Assembly: GCA_005884765.1 (NCBI GenBank)
Contig: VAZV01000167.1
Location: forward strand, 1 to 64,000
Direction: 5' to 3'
DNA from: Alphaproteobacteria bacterium
GTDB lineage: Bacteria > Pseudomonadota > Alphaproteobacteria > Rhizobiales > Xanthobacteraceae
Length of the DNA: 64,000 nt
Of this stretch, positions 51,757-62,994 are shown in pieces. Below the pieces are notes generated by a model. The model was given only the letters and a program-made list of their open reading frames with translations, did not search any database and was not told the DNA's origin. A program made the position numbers and the translations under genes. Numbering within the stretch: position 1 is the first letter of the stretch; every line of letters starts with the position of its first letter.

Positions 51757-52977
51757 CTACTCGCTCAGTTCGCCGCTGATGATGTCACCGAACAGGTCCC
51801 ACTTCTCGCCCTTGAACCGCATCATCTGAAGCTGTTTGATCGGGGCGAAATCGGTGGCCGAGGTGTTGATCTTGATGCCCGGCAGCAGGGTGTCCGGCGC
51901 AAAATCCTTCAAGCTCGCGGCCTGCTTCATCACGTTATCGCGGGTCAGATTGTCGCCGCACATCTCAAGCACCTTGACCATGGTCTGTGCCGCGCCGTAG
52001 CCGTACACGACCGAGGCGTCGAGCTTGTTGGCGTCGGGATAATACTTCGCCAGGAAGGCGTAGAATTTCTTCATACCGGGATCGTTATCCCATTGCGGAT
52101 CGGCGCCGTCCTTGGCGTAGGCGGCCGAGAGCATGCCTTGCGCGTTCTCAAAGCCGGCTGGCTTGATCACGCCGCCAACCGAGATCGAGACGTTGGAGAC
52201 GATGTGCAACGGCTTCCAATCGATTTCGGCGAGCTTCTTGATCGCCTGGGCCGCAAATTTCGGCGTGGTGATGGAGATGAAGACGTCGGCGCCGGAGGCT
52301 TTCAACCTGACGATGTGGTTGTCGACGCTAGGTTCGGTGGCTTCGTAGCTTTCCTCAGCCGCGATCATTGACGCCTTGGCGCCCAATGCGTCCTTCAGGC
52401 CTTTCAGATAATCTTTGCCGAAATCGTCGTTCTGAAACAGGATCGCGATCTTGCCGTCCGGTTTCTCCTTCAACAGATATTTCGCATAGATATGCGCTTC
52501 GCTCTGATAGCTGGGCTGCCACCCCATGGTCCACGGAAAATTCTTCGGATCATTCCATTTGGTGGCTCCGGTCGCGACGAACAACTGCGGCACTTTCTTG
52601 GCGTTGAGGTATTTCTGGATCGCCGAATTTGACGGCGTGCCGAGCGGATTGAAGACCAGCAGGACCTCATCGCTCTCGACGAGCTTGCGTGCCTGCTCGA
52701 CGGCCTTGGGCGGACTGTACCCATCATCGTAACTGACGAAATTGATCTTCCGGCCGTTGATGCCGCCTTCGGCATTGACCTTGTTGAAGTAGGCCTGTTC
52801 GGTCTTGCCGATCACACCGTAGGCGGAGGCCGGGCCGCTATAGGGCATGATGTTGCCGATCTTGATCTCGGTGTCGGTCGCGCCGGCATCGTATTTCTTT
52901 TGGGCGAGTGCAGTGCCCGAGGTAAAAACGATGACCGCCGCCGCAAGCGCGGCAACACGCAGTTCTTCAGAACGCAT
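51757..52977 (-). CDS. ABC transporter substrate-binding protein (type I), paralogue 1
   Basis: A 406-residue periplasmic binding protein with a signal peptide (MRSEELRVAALAAAVIVFTS, cleaved after ALA) and the same mature sequence pattern as its neighbour (TEIKIGNIMPYSGPASAYGV, NDDFGKDYLKGLKDALGAKA). AGGAG lies 7 nt before the ATG at 52977. The two paralogues differ mostly in scattered surface positions, so the duplication is old enough for divergence in ligand range. It is followed by a terminator. Confidence 0.9.
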   Translation of the reverse strand: MRSEELRVAALAAAVIVFTSGTALAQKKYDAGATDTEIKIGNIMPYSGPASAYGVIGKTEQAYFNKVNAEGGINGRKINFVSYDDGYSPPKAVEQARKLVESDEVLLVFNPLGTPSNSAIQKYLNAKKVPQLFVATGATKWNDPKNFPWTMGWQPSYQSEAHIYAKYLLKEKPDGKIAILFQNDDFGKDYLKGLKDALGAKASMIAAEESYEATEPSVDNHIVRLKASGADVFISITTPKFAAQAIKKLAEIDWKPLHIVSNVSISVGGVIKPAGFENAQGMLSAAYAKDGADPQWDNDPGMKKFYAFLAKYYPDANKLDASVVYGYGAAQTMVKVLEMCGDNLTRDNVMKQAASLKDFAPDTLLPGIKINTSATDFAPIKQLQMMRFKGEKWDLFGDIISGELSE

Positions 52978-53127
52978 TTTTTCTCCTCTGGTTTATTGCC
53001 TTGGAGCGTCGGTCGCGCCTTGCGAAACCCGTCGCGTCATCCCGGCTTTGGTATGTGATGGGCATCGTGGAATTCATCATCAGACGCGCATTGCGAGCGG
53101 TTGGTTCAACTCATCCTGCACGCTTGC

Positions 53128-54177
53128 TCAGTTTTTCCTGAACCTGCCGATCAATTGCTGGCCAACGATGGCGACCTGCCTAGCACCGTGCGGTACCAGG
53201 AAGATGACAAGGAATAGAAGGACGCCGAACACAGCGCCGGAGAGACCCTTGGAGATTCCCTCCGCGATGTTCGGCACGAAGATGATGAAGGCCGAGCCGA
53301 CGATCGATCCGGGCAGCCATCCCACGCCGCCGACCACCATGCCGAGAAACAGCGAGATCGCGAGCGTGATGGTGTAGCTGTCGGGGGCGACGAACTGCAC
53401 CGTGATCGCGCCCAGGCCGCCGGCAACACCGGTGATGCCGGCGCTCACGCCGAATGCCAGCGTCTTGTACAGCGCAACATCGACGCCCATTGCGGAAGCC
53501 GCGATCTCGTTGTCGCGGATCGCCATGAAGGCGCGCCCCGAGCGCGAGCGCAACAGGTTGACCGAGAAGATGTAGATCGCAATGGTGATCACTAGCGTGA
53601 AGTAATAGAGCCACATATCCTGCGACATCTTCAGGTGCAGCCACGAGAGCATGCTCTGCACCGCCTCCGGCGGGTCCGGCTTGGTCACGACAAGGCCTTG
53701 CACGCCGCCGGTCCATTGCTCGAAATAGCCGAGCTTCAGAAGCTGCGGCATCGCGGTCGCCAAGGCAAAGGTTGCGAGCGCCAGATAGACGCCGCTCAAG
53801 CGCAGCGCCGGCTGCCCGAACAGAAATCCGAAAGCAAAGCAGATGATGCCAGCGATCGGTAGTGTCAGGGCGTAATTCATTCCGGCATGTTCCATCAGGA
53901 TCGCCGAAGTGTAAGCGCCGACCGCGTAGAAAGCACTCTGGCCGAGCGAGAACTGGCCGCTCCCGCCGGTCAGGATATTGAGCGCCAGCACGGCAACGCC
54001 GTAGATCAGCAGCATCGTCATCTGGAAGATGATGAAGTTCTTCACGAACAGCGGAGTGAGAAGCAACAATCCCAGCATGACTAGCGAGGTACCGGTGCCG
54101 AGCGTCATCGCCCGCTTGGGAACGGCCTCTATGACCCCGGGCGATTCGGTGACTACGTCTTCGATCGCTGCGCTCAT
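53128..54177 (-). CDS. ABC transporter permease, LivM type
   Basis: A 349-residue inner-membrane permease from ATG 54177. LivM features are LALNILTGGSGQFSLGQSAF followed by YAVGAYTSAIL, the SRSGRAFMAIRDNEIAASAM loop (EAA-like coupling helix), and GVGWLPGSIVGSAFIIFVPN. The long hydrophilic N-terminus (AAIEDVVTESPGVIEAVPKR) is cytoplasmic. It starts 3 nt past the LivH stop. It works with the LivH, LivF and LivG genes upstream in the same operon. Confidence 0.92.
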   Translation of the reverse strand: MSAAIEDVVTESPGVIEAVPKRAMTLGTGTSLVMLGLLLLTPLFVKNFIIFQMTMLLIYGVAVLALNILTGGSGQFSLGQSAFYAVGAYTSAILMEHAGMNYALTLPIAGIICFAFGFLFGQPALRLSGVYLALATFALATAMPQLLKLGYFEQWTGGVQGLVVTKPDPPEAVQSMLSWLHLKMSQDMWLYYFTLVITIAIYIFSVNLLRSRSGRAFMAIRDNEIAASAMGVDVALYKTLAFGVSAGITGVAGGLGAITVQFVAPDSYTITLAISLFLGMVVGGVGWLPGSIVGSAFIIFVPNIAEGISKGLSGAVFGVLLFLVIFLVPHGARQVAIVGQQLIGRFRKN

Positions 54178-54179
54178 GA

Positions 54180-55058
54180 TCAAACTCGCTTGACGATAGG
54201 CCGGCCGAACAGGCCAGCGGGTTTGACGACCAGGACGGTGATGATCAGCGCCAGCGCGATCGGAAGCTTCAGTTCATTGCCGACGCCGGGGATATAGGTC
54301 CCGGCGAGATTCTCGAAGATGCCGACCAGGAAACCGCCGATCACGGCGCCAAGCGGTGAGGTCAGGCCGCCGAGCACGGCGGCGGCAAATCCATAGATCA
54401 GGACGCCGCCCATCATGTTGGGCTCGAGGAATACCACCGGTGCGATCAACATGCCGGCGATCGAGCCGATCGCCGCCGCCATGCCCCAGCCGAGCGCGAT
54501 CATCCATGAGGTGTTGATGCCGACCAGCCTCGCCGATTCAGGCACGGAGGCCGCCGCCCGCATGGCGAGGCCAATCCGGGTAAACTGGAAGAAGAAGTAG
54601 AGGCCGACCAGGAGCAGCACGGTGACCCCGATCATGCCGGCCTGGTGGGTCGAGATGAGCTGGCTGCCGAGAAACGGCGAGGACCCGAACGGCGTCGGAT
54701 ATTGCTTGATGGTGAAATCCCAGATCAGGCCTGCGACCGAGTTGATGATCGCAAACAGCGCGATGAAGCCGGCCACATTGGTCAGGATCGGCGCCTTCGC
54801 GAGCGGCTTGAAGAGCAGCCGCTCGATGGCAATGCCGCCGAAGAAGGAGAATACCAGCGTGATCACGAAGGCGCCCCAATAGGGCGCGCCCCATTGCATC
54901 AGCTGCCAGGAAACGAAGGTCGAGAACATCGCCATCTCGCCTTGCGCGAAATTGAGGTGGTCGATCGCCTGGTAGATCATGACCACGGCAAGCGCCATGC
55001 AGGCATAGATCGCGCCGGTGGCGATGCCGGCCAGGATCTGATTGGTGAAAAGCTCCAT
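54180..55058 (-). CDS. ABC transporter permease, LivH type
   Basis: A 292-residue inner-membrane permease: TNQILAGIATGAIYACMALA, then YQAIDHLNFAQGEMAMFSTF, and the coupling loop RIGLAMRAAASVPESARLVG with INTSWMIALGWGMAAAIGSI. It lies between the ATPase and LivM genes, 12 nt after the LivF stop. Together with LivM it forms the membrane channel of the importer. Confidence 0.92.
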   Translation of the reverse strand: MELFTNQILAGIATGAIYACMALAVVMIYQAIDHLNFAQGEMAMFSTFVSWQLMQWGAPYWGAFVITLVFSFFGGIAIERLLFKPLAKAPILTNVAGFIALFAIINSVAGLIWDFTIKQYPTPFGSSPFLGSQLISTHQAGMIGVTVLLLVGLYFFFQFTRIGLAMRAAASVPESARLVGINTSWMIALGWGMAAAIGSIAGMLIAPVVFLEPNMMGGVLIYGFAAAVLGGLTSPLGAVIGGFLVGIFENLAGTYIPGVGNELKLPIALALIITVLVVKPAGLFGRPIVKRV

Positions 55059-55070
55059 CGCCGCAGCTCC

Positions 55071-55784
55071 TTAGTATCCGAGATAGGATTTACGGACGTC
55101 TTCGTTGTTCGCGATCTCGTTGGCTTTACCCGACATCACGATGCGGCCGGTCTCGATCACGTAAGCCTGGTCGGCGAGCTCGAGCGCGAGCTGCGCGTTC
55201 TGCTCGACCACCAGGATCGTGACCTTTTCCTCGCGGTTGATCTTGCCGAGGATCTTGAACAGGTCGCGCACGATCAGCGGCGCCAGCCCGAAGGACGGCT
55301 CGTCCAGCAGCATCAGCCTCGGGCGCAGCATCAGCGCGCGGGCGACCGCGAGCATCTGCTGCTCGCCGCCCGAAAGCGTGCCTGCCTGCTGGGCGTAGCG
55401 CTGTTTGAGCACCGGAAAGTGGTTGTACATGCGCTCGATATCGGCGACCACGCCGGCCTTGTCCTTGCGGCTGATAGCGCCAAGCTGGAGATTTTCCTCC
55501 ACCGTCATGGTGGTAAAGGTGCCGCGGCCCTGCGGCACATGCGCAATCCCGAGCCGGACGATGTTCTCGGTGGAGCGCCCCGACAGCGGCGCGCCCTCGA
55601 ACTCGATCGCGCCGGTCGAGCGCACCATGTTGCAGATCGCGCGAAGCGTGGTGGTCTTGCCGGCGCCGTTGGCGCCGAGCAGGGTGGTGAGGCTGCCTTC
55701 GTTGAGGGCGAAGTTCAATCCGTGAAGCGCCTGGACCTGGCCGTAATAGGCGCGCAGATCCTTGACGTTGAGCATCGCCGTCAT
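55071..55784 (-). CDS. ABC transporter ATPase, LivF type
   Basis: A 237-residue ATPase. Walker A is LLGANGAGKTTTLRAICNMV near residue 35, the signature is [20 protein letters not shown], and Walker B is LMLLDEPSFGLAP, followed by ILVVEQNAQLALELADQAYV. The ATG at 55784 overlaps the LivG stop by 4 nt, showing translational coupling. Confidence 0.93.
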   Translation of the reverse strand: MTAMLNVKDLRAYYGQVQALHGLNFALNEGSLTTLLGANGAGKTTTLRAICNMVRSTGAIEFEGAPLSGRSTENIVRLGIAHVPQGRGTFTTMTVEENLQLGAISRKDKAGVVADIERMYNHFPVLKQRYAQQAGTLSGGEQQMLAVARALMLRPRLMLLDEPSFGLAPLIVRDLFKILGKINREEKVTILVVEQNAQLALELADQAYVIETGRIVMSGKANEIANNEDVRKSYLGY

Positions 55785-56578
55785 TGGTCCTTGCTCCCCA
55801 GATAGGCCTTGATGACATCGGGGTCGGCCTGCACCATCGCCGGCGTTCCCTCGGCGAGCTTGCGGCCGAAATTGAGTGCGACCACATGGTCGGCGATCGA
55901 CATCACGAGGCCCATGTGGTGTTCGACCAGGAGCACGGTCATGTGGCGTTCATCGCGGATGCGGCGGATCAAGTCGCCGAGGACGTGGACTTCCTCGTGG
56001 TTGAGGCCGCCGGCGGGCTCGTCGAGCAGCAGGATTTTCGGATCGGCGGCAAGCGCGCGTGCGAGCTCCACCCGTTTCTGGGTGCCGAACGGCAAGCCGG
56101 AAACCGTGGTCTCGGCGACGCTCTCGAGATCAAGGTAGCCGAGGATCTCGTGAACCTTCTTGTTGACGGTGGCCTCAGTGCGGCGAACCCAGGCCAGTTT
56201 CAGCGAGTCACTGATAATGTCGCTCGTGGTGCGCGAATGGGTGCCGAGCCGGACATTGTCGAGCACCGAGAGGTTGGGAAAAAGTGCCACGTTCTGGAAG
56301 GTGCGGCCGATGCCGATTTCCGCGATCCGGTGCGGCGGCCGCGACAGGATGCTCGCCCCCTCCAGGAGGATGTCGCCGACGCTCGGCTGATAGAGCCGGG
56401 AGAGGCAGTTGAACAGCGTGGTCTTGCCGGCGCCGTTCGGTCCGATCAGGCCGAGGATCTGGCCCTCATGCAGGTTGAAGGAGACGCCGTTCAGCGCGAC
56501 GATGCCGCCGAACACGACGCTGACATCGCGAACCGCAAGCAGGGGGGATTGCCGCTCCGCGAATTGAGCCTGCGTCAT
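55781..56578 (-). CDS. ABC transporter ATPase, LivG type
   Basis: A 265-residue ATPase from ATG 56578 (MTQAQFAERQSPLLAVRDVS). Walker A is IGPNGAGKTTLFNCLSRLYQ, the signature region is VSGLPFGTQKRVELARALAA, and Walker B is KILLLDEPAGGLNH, with the LivG-type C-terminal VVALNFGRKLAEGTPAMVQA. It is the first gene of the livGFHM-like operon and lies 69 nt after the IclR stop on the same strand, so the regulator gene may be part of the transcript. Confidence 0.92.
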   Translation of the reverse strand: MTQAQFAERQSPLLAVRDVSVVFGGIVALNGVSFNLHEGQILGLIGPNGAGKTTLFNCLSRLYQPSVGDILLEGASILSRPPHRIAEIGIGRTFQNVALFPNLSVLDNVRLGTHSRTTSDIISDSLKLAWVRRTEATVNKKVHEILGYLDLESVAETTVSGLPFGTQKRVELARALAADPKILLLDEPAGGLNHEEVHVLGDLIRRIRDERHMTVLLVEHHMGLVMSIADHVVALNFGRKLAEGTPAMVQADPDVIKAYLGSKDQ

Positions 56579-56647
56579 CGGGCCGCGCCCGAAAGGCTGA
56601 TTGGGCCGCGACGACCCGGCGCAACGACCCGCCAATCACAACCGAGG

Positions 56648-57514
56648 CTACCTGATGCCCTCGACCATACGTGCAACTTTCCCTCCTGATCCCAATTTCT
56701 TGCTTTCTTGTTTTTTTGATTGCGGAGCCGCGCCGCCCAGCGCCGCCTCGATGTTCCTTACCATCGCCACGAGACGAGGTCCAATGTCGCTCAAGAGCCG
56801 ATCTTCCGTGAAACGGAATGCCGGCGCGCCACAGTTAAACGCATAAGGACCCGTTCCGTCATTTAGCTTTAGGGCTACCCCGACCGCGGCCACGTCGTCG
56901 TGCCATTCGCCCGCCGAGATCGCAAAGCCGTGCCTTGCAACCGTTTCGCCGGAGCGTTCGATGCCGTCACGCAGCTTGGGCCAGCGGCTGCCGTAATGCT
57001 CGCGCAGCTCGCGCAACAGGGCGGCCCGTTCATCGCTACACAGCGCCCACAGGTATGCGCGGCCCATCGCCGTGGTTGCAATCGGTATCCGCGAACCGAC
57101 GTCGAGCTGAACGCCGAGCGTCAGGCCGTTCCGGCTCTGGCCGAAATAGATCATGCTGTGGCGGTCGCGGCCGCCGACCGCGACCGCGCCACCGGTCGCA
57201 CGCATGACTTCCTCGCGATAGGGCTCAGACAGATGCCGAACGCCGAGATTGGCAAGGGCGGCATAACCGAGCGCCATGGCCGAGGGCGCGAGCTGATACT
57301 TCTCGAACCGCGGAACCGGTGTAAGATAGCCCAGCTTGGTCAAGGTGTAGGTCAGCCGCGAAATGGTCGGCTTTGGCAACTTGGTGCGGGCCGCGATCTC
57401 TTGATTGCCAAGCAGCCCGTCGTTGGGTTGGAACGCGCGCAACACTTCCAGCCCGCGGGAAAGCGCGACGACGAAGCTGCGATCGGTCGCTACTTTCTTG
57501 GCGGGACGTTTCAT
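56648..57514 (-). CDS. IclR-family transcriptional regulator
   Basis: A 288-residue regulator from ATG 57514; a TTG at 57544 would add ten residues. The N-terminal winged helix (SFVVALSRGLEVLRAFQPND, GLLGNQEIAARTKLPKPTIS RLTYTLTKLGY) is followed by the IclR effector domain (VAVGGRDRHSMIYFGQSRNG, RIPIATTAMGRAYLWALCSD). The C-terminus ends in a Lys/Ser-rich tail. It is divergent from pimF and upstream of the ABC operon, so it is the natural candidate for joint control of uptake and degradation. Confidence 0.9.
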   Translation of the reverse strand: MKRPAKKVATDRSFVVALSRGLEVLRAFQPNDGLLGNQEIAARTKLPKPTISRLTYTLTKLGYLTPVPRFEKYQLAPSAMALGYAALANLGVRHLSEPYREEVMRATGGAVAVGGRDRHSMIYFGQSRNGLTLGVQLDVGSRIPIATTAMGRAYLWALCSDERAALLRELREHYGSRWPKLRDGIERSGETVARHGFAISAGEWHDDVAAVGVALKLNDGTGPYAFNCGAPAFRFTEDRLLSDIGPRLVAMVRNIEAALGGAAPQSKKQESKKLGSGGKVARMVEGIR

Positions 57515-57648
57515 GGCTGTGCTTGCCGCGGACCTCGTTGACAAGGCACGTGCTTCAAAATAACCCTCGCTGTCAAGATGTGGAATTTAATTCCGCAGTG
57601 CGAAACGAGAACAACAACCCCAAGAACAAGAACCCAGGGAGTCCGAGC

Positions 57649-59745
<2,097 letters not shown>

Positions 59746-59779
59746 TGGTGGTTGAGCCTACGAGTTCGATCTCTCCGTT

Positions 59780-59880
59780 CCCTCCCCCCTTGCGGGGGAG
59801 GGTTAGGGAGGGGGGTGGCCGCATCGGCAGTGCCCGTGTGGACCCCCTTCCCCAACCCCTCCCCGCAAGGGGGAGGGGAG
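59780..59880. repeat. G/C-rich palindromic repeat between pimF and pimA
   Basis: The left part CCCTCCCCCCTTGCGGGGGA, GGGTTAGGGAGGGGGGTGG and the right part CCCCCTTCCCCAACCCCTCC, CCGCAAGGGGGAGGGGAG are inverted copies. It is inside the presumed pim operon, in the 175-bp gap before pimA, and could reduce or stabilise parts of the message. A short related piece is at about 44450-44470. Confidence 0.75.
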
Positions 59881-59920
59881 CCCTCGCAGTTGTGCCCACC
59901 TCACCGTGGGCTCCACTTCC

Positions 59921-61594
59921 ATGACCCATCCCGGCGAACAATTCTATCCCGAAGGCGTCCATTGGGACGATCCGATTGCGCAGGGGACGCTGCCGGAGCT
60001 GTTGTCAGACGCGGCGAGCGCATTCTCGGCGCGTCCGGCGATCGAATTCCGCGACCGGCCGATCAGCTATGCCGAGCTGGAAGCGATGGTCGAGGTCGCG
60101 GCCGCCGCTTACCTGCGCGCCGGCTACGTCAAGGATACCTCCGTCGCGCTGTTCCTAGGTAATACGCCCGATCATCCGACGAATTTCTTCGGCGCGCTGA
60201 AGGCCGGTGCCCGCATCGTGCATCTCTCCCCGCTCGACGGCGAGATCGCGCTGTCGCACAAGCTCATCGATTCCGGTGCGCGGGTGCTGGTGACCAGCAA
60301 TCTTTCCGCGCTGCTGCCGACCGCGCTGAAGTTCCTGGACAAGGGCCTGCTCGATCGCCTGATCGTTTGCGAGGACGATCGCTGGGGCAAGGTCGGCACG
60401 CCGCAAGCGCCGATTCCCAACAGTTCCGCGATCGTGACTTTCGCGCAATTCATCGACGGCGCCACGCGGCCGGCGCAATGGCCGACCGTCGATGCGGCCG
60501 ACGTCGCCTTGCTGCAATATACCGGCGGCACCACCGGACTGCCCAAAGGCGCCATGCTCAGTCACGGCAATCTGACCTCCGCGGTGTCGATCTACGACGT
60601 GTGGGGCAGACCCGCGCGTGCCGAGCGCGACGCGATCGAGCGCGTGATCTGCGTGCTGCCGCTGTTCCATATCTACGCGCTGACCGTGGTGCTGTTGTCC
60701 TCGATCCGGCGCGGTCATCTGATCTCGCTGCATCAGCGCTTCGATGTCGAAGCGGTGATGCGCGACATTGAAGTCCGGCGCGCCACCGCATTCCCCGGCG
60801 TGCCCACGATGTGGATCGCGATCGCCGGCCTCCCCGATCTCGACAAGCGCGATCTGTCGTCGCTAGTGACGTGCGCATCGGGCGGCGCGCCGCTGCCGGT
60901 CGAGGTCGCCAAAATCCTCGAGCGCCGCGTCGGCATGAAGTTGAAGAGTGGCTGGGGCATGACCGAGACCTGCTCGCCCGGCACCGCTCATCCCAAGGAA
61001 GGGCCGGACAAGCCGGGCTCGATCGGCTTGATGCTGCCGGGTATCGAGATCGACGTGGTCTCGCTCGATGATCCAACGAAGCCGATGCCATCAGGCGCAG
61101 TCGGCGAAATCCGCATCCGCGGGCCCAACGTCACCAGGGGCTACTGGAACCGGCCCGAGGAAACCGCGGAAGCTTTTGTCGGCGACCGCTTCCTCACCGG
61201 CGATATCGGCTACATGGATGAGGACGGCTATTTCTACCTGGTCGATCGCAAGAAGGACATGATCATCTCCGGCGGCTTCAACGTCTATCCGCAGATGATC
61301 GAGCAGGCGATCTATACCCACCCCGCGGTCCAGGAAGTGATCGTCATCGGCGTCCCCGACGAGTACCGCGGCGAGGCGGCGAAAGCCTTCGTCAAGCTGC
61401 GCGCGGATGCGAAGCCATTCACGCTGGATGAATTGCGCGGCTTCCTCGCCGGCAAGCTCGGCAAGCATGAGCTTCCCGCGGCACTTGAGTTTGTCGACGA
61501 ATTGCCGCGCACGCCGGTCGGCAAATTGTCGCGTCATGAACTGCGTCGGCAGCAATGCTCGCAACCAAGGCAACAACACGTCGCGTCAGGCTAG
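59921..61594 (+). CDS. pimA: Dicarboxylate-CoA ligase, PimA-like
   Basis: A 557-residue ANL ligase from ATG 59921 (MTHPGEQFYPEGVHWDDPIA). The P-loop is LLQYTGGTTGLPKGAMLSHG at about residue 190. GWGMTETCSPGTAHPKEGPD and DRKKDMIISGGFNVYPQMIE follow, and the acylation Lys is in LPRTPVGKLSRHEL. It activates medium-chain mono- or dicarboxylic acids such as pimelate to CoA esters. pimC follows after 29 bp, which leaves no room for pimB. Confidence 0.9.
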   Translation: MTHPGEQFYPEGVHWDDPIAQGTLPELLSDAASAFSARPAIEFRDRPISYAELEAMVEVAAAAYLRAGYVKDTSVALFLGNTPDHPTNFFGALKAGARIVHLSPLDGEIALSHKLIDSGARVLVTSNLSALLPTALKFLDKGLLDRLIVCEDDRWGKVGTPQAPIPNSSAIVTFAQFIDGATRPAQWPTVDAADVALLQYTGGTTGLPKGAMLSHGNLTSAVSIYDVWGRPARAERDAIERVICVLPLFHIYALTVVLLSSIRRGHLISLHQRFDVEAVMRDIEVRRATAFPGVPTMWIAIAGLPDLDKRDLSSLVTCASGGAPLPVEVAKILERRVGMKLKSGWGMTETCSPGTAHPKEGPDKPGSIGLMLPGIEIDVVSLDDPTKPMPSGAVGEIRIRGPNVTRGYWNRPEETAEAFVGDRFLTGDIGYMDEDGYFYLVDRKKDMIISGGFNVYPQMIEQAIYTHPAVQEVIVIGVPDEYRGEAAKAFVKLRADAKPFTLDELRGFLAGKLGKHELPAALEFVDELPRTPVGKLSRHELRRQQCSQPRQQHVASG

Positions 61595-61623
61595 AGGTTT
61601 TACTCAGCTCACAGGAGGATCCG

Positions 61624-62814
61624 ATGGATCTCGCTTTCAGCAAGGAAGAAATCGCGTTTCGCGAGGAAGTGCGGGCATTTTTCCGCGACAACGTACCTCC
61701 CGAGACCCGGCGAAAGTTGGTCGAGGGCCGTCATCTCAGCAAAGACGAGATGGTCGCCTGGTGGCGCATCCTGAACAAGAAGGGCTGGGGCGTGACGCAC
61801 TGGCCGAAGGAATATGGCGGCACGGGATGGAGCTCGGTGCAGCACTACATCTTCAACGAGGAATTGCAGATGTATCCGGCGCCGGCGCCGCTCGCCTTCG
61901 GCGTCAGCATGGTCGGTCCCGTGATCTATACCTTCGGCAATGAACAACAGAAGAAGCATTACCTGCCGCGCATCGCCAATGTCGACGACTGGTGGTGCCA
62001 GGGCTTTTCCGAGCCGGGCTCCGGCTCCGATCTCGCCTCGCTCAAGACCAAGGCCGAGCGCAAGGGCGACAAGTACGTCATCAACGGCCAGAAGACCTGG
62101 ACCACGCTCGCGCAATACGCCGACATGATCTTCTGCCTCTGCCGCACCGATCCCGCGGCGAAGAAGCAGACCGGCATTTCCTTCATCCTGGTCGACATGA
62201 AGTCAAAGGGCATCACGGTGCGTCCGATCCAGACCATCGACGGCGGCTATGAGGTCAACGAAGTCTTTTTGGACGACGTCGAGGTGCCCCTCGAGAACCT
62301 GGTCGGCGAGGAGAACAAGGGCTGGGACTACGCCAAATTCCTGCTCGGCAACGAGCGCACCGGCATCGCGCGGGTCGGCGTCTCCAAGGAGCGCATCCGC
62401 CGCATCAAGGAATTGGCCTCGAAAGTCGAATCCGGCGGCAAACCGGTGATCCAGGATCAGGGTTTTCGCGAGAAACTCGCCGCCGTCGAGATCGAACTCA
62501 AGGCGCTCGAATTGACGCAGTTGCGTGTCGTCGCCGACGAAGGCAAGCACGGCAAAGGCAAGCCCAACCCGGCATCCTCGGTCTTGAAGATCAAGGGTTC
62601 GGAAATCCAGCAGACCACCACCGAGCTCTTGATGGAAGTGATCGGGCCGTTCGCCGCACCTTACGACGAGCATGGCGATGACGGCAGCAACGAAGCGATG
62701 GACTGGACCGCGCAGATCGCGCCGAGCTACTTCAATAACCGCAAGGTCTCGATCTACGGCGGCTCCAACGAAATCCAGCGCAACATCATCACCAAGGCGG
62801 TGCTGGGCCTTTAA
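61624..62814 (+). CDS. pimC: Pimeloyl-CoA dehydrogenase large subunit
   Basis: A 396-residue acyl-CoA dehydrogenase with a textbook ribosome binding site (CACAGGAGG) before ATG 61624. It has WGVTHWPKEYGGTGWSSVQH, QGFSEPGSGSDLASLKTKAE and NGQKTWTTLAQYADMI. The MCAD base position is Gly (SIYGGSNEIQRNIITKAVLG), while Glu 244 in LLGNERTGIARVG sits at the helix-G position used by heteromeric enzymes. With the next gene it should form the two-subunit enzyme that desaturates pimeloyl-CoA and related dicarboxyl-CoAs. Confidence 0.92.
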   Translation: MDLAFSKEEIAFREEVRAFFRDNVPPETRRKLVEGRHLSKDEMVAWWRILNKKGWGVTHWPKEYGGTGWSSVQHYIFNEELQMYPAPAPLAFGVSMVGPVIYTFGNEQQKKHYLPRIANVDDWWCQGFSEPGSGSDLASLKTKAERKGDKYVINGQKTWTTLAQYADMIFCLCRTDPAAKKQTGISFILVDMKSKGITVRPIQTIDGGYEVNEVFLDDVEVPLENLVGEENKGWDYAKFLLGNERTGIARVGVSKERIRRIKELASKVESGGKPVIQDQGFREKLAAVEIELKALELTQLRVVADEGKHGKGKPNPASSVLKIKGSEIQQTTTELLMEVIGPFAAPYDEHGDDGSNEAMDWTAQIAPSYFNNRKVSIYGGSNEIQRNIITKAVLGL

Positions 62815-62835
62815 GAAGTAAATCACAACAGCAGT

Positions 62836-62934
62836 GTCGTCCTCCGCGAAAGCGGGGGACCCAGTACGCCGCGGCGATCGTGCTTACGAAGGCGGCTGTG
62901 TTTACTGGATCCCCGCTTTCGCGGGGATGACGAC
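62836..62934. repeat. Palindromic repeat, CGCGAAAGCGGG family copy b
   Basis: The left end GTCGTCCTCCGCGAAAGCGG and right end CCCCGCTTTCGCGGGGATGA are inverted, with CCAGTA / TACTGGAT inner arms as in the copy at 33625-33725. It lies between pimC and pimD, that is, inside an operon whose two products should be made in equal amount. Confidence 0.75.
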
Positions 62935-62994
62935 GGAGAGTTGGCAGCGGCAGGGGCAACAGCCTTCCTCCGTTGATTTCTGGAGAGAAGAAAC

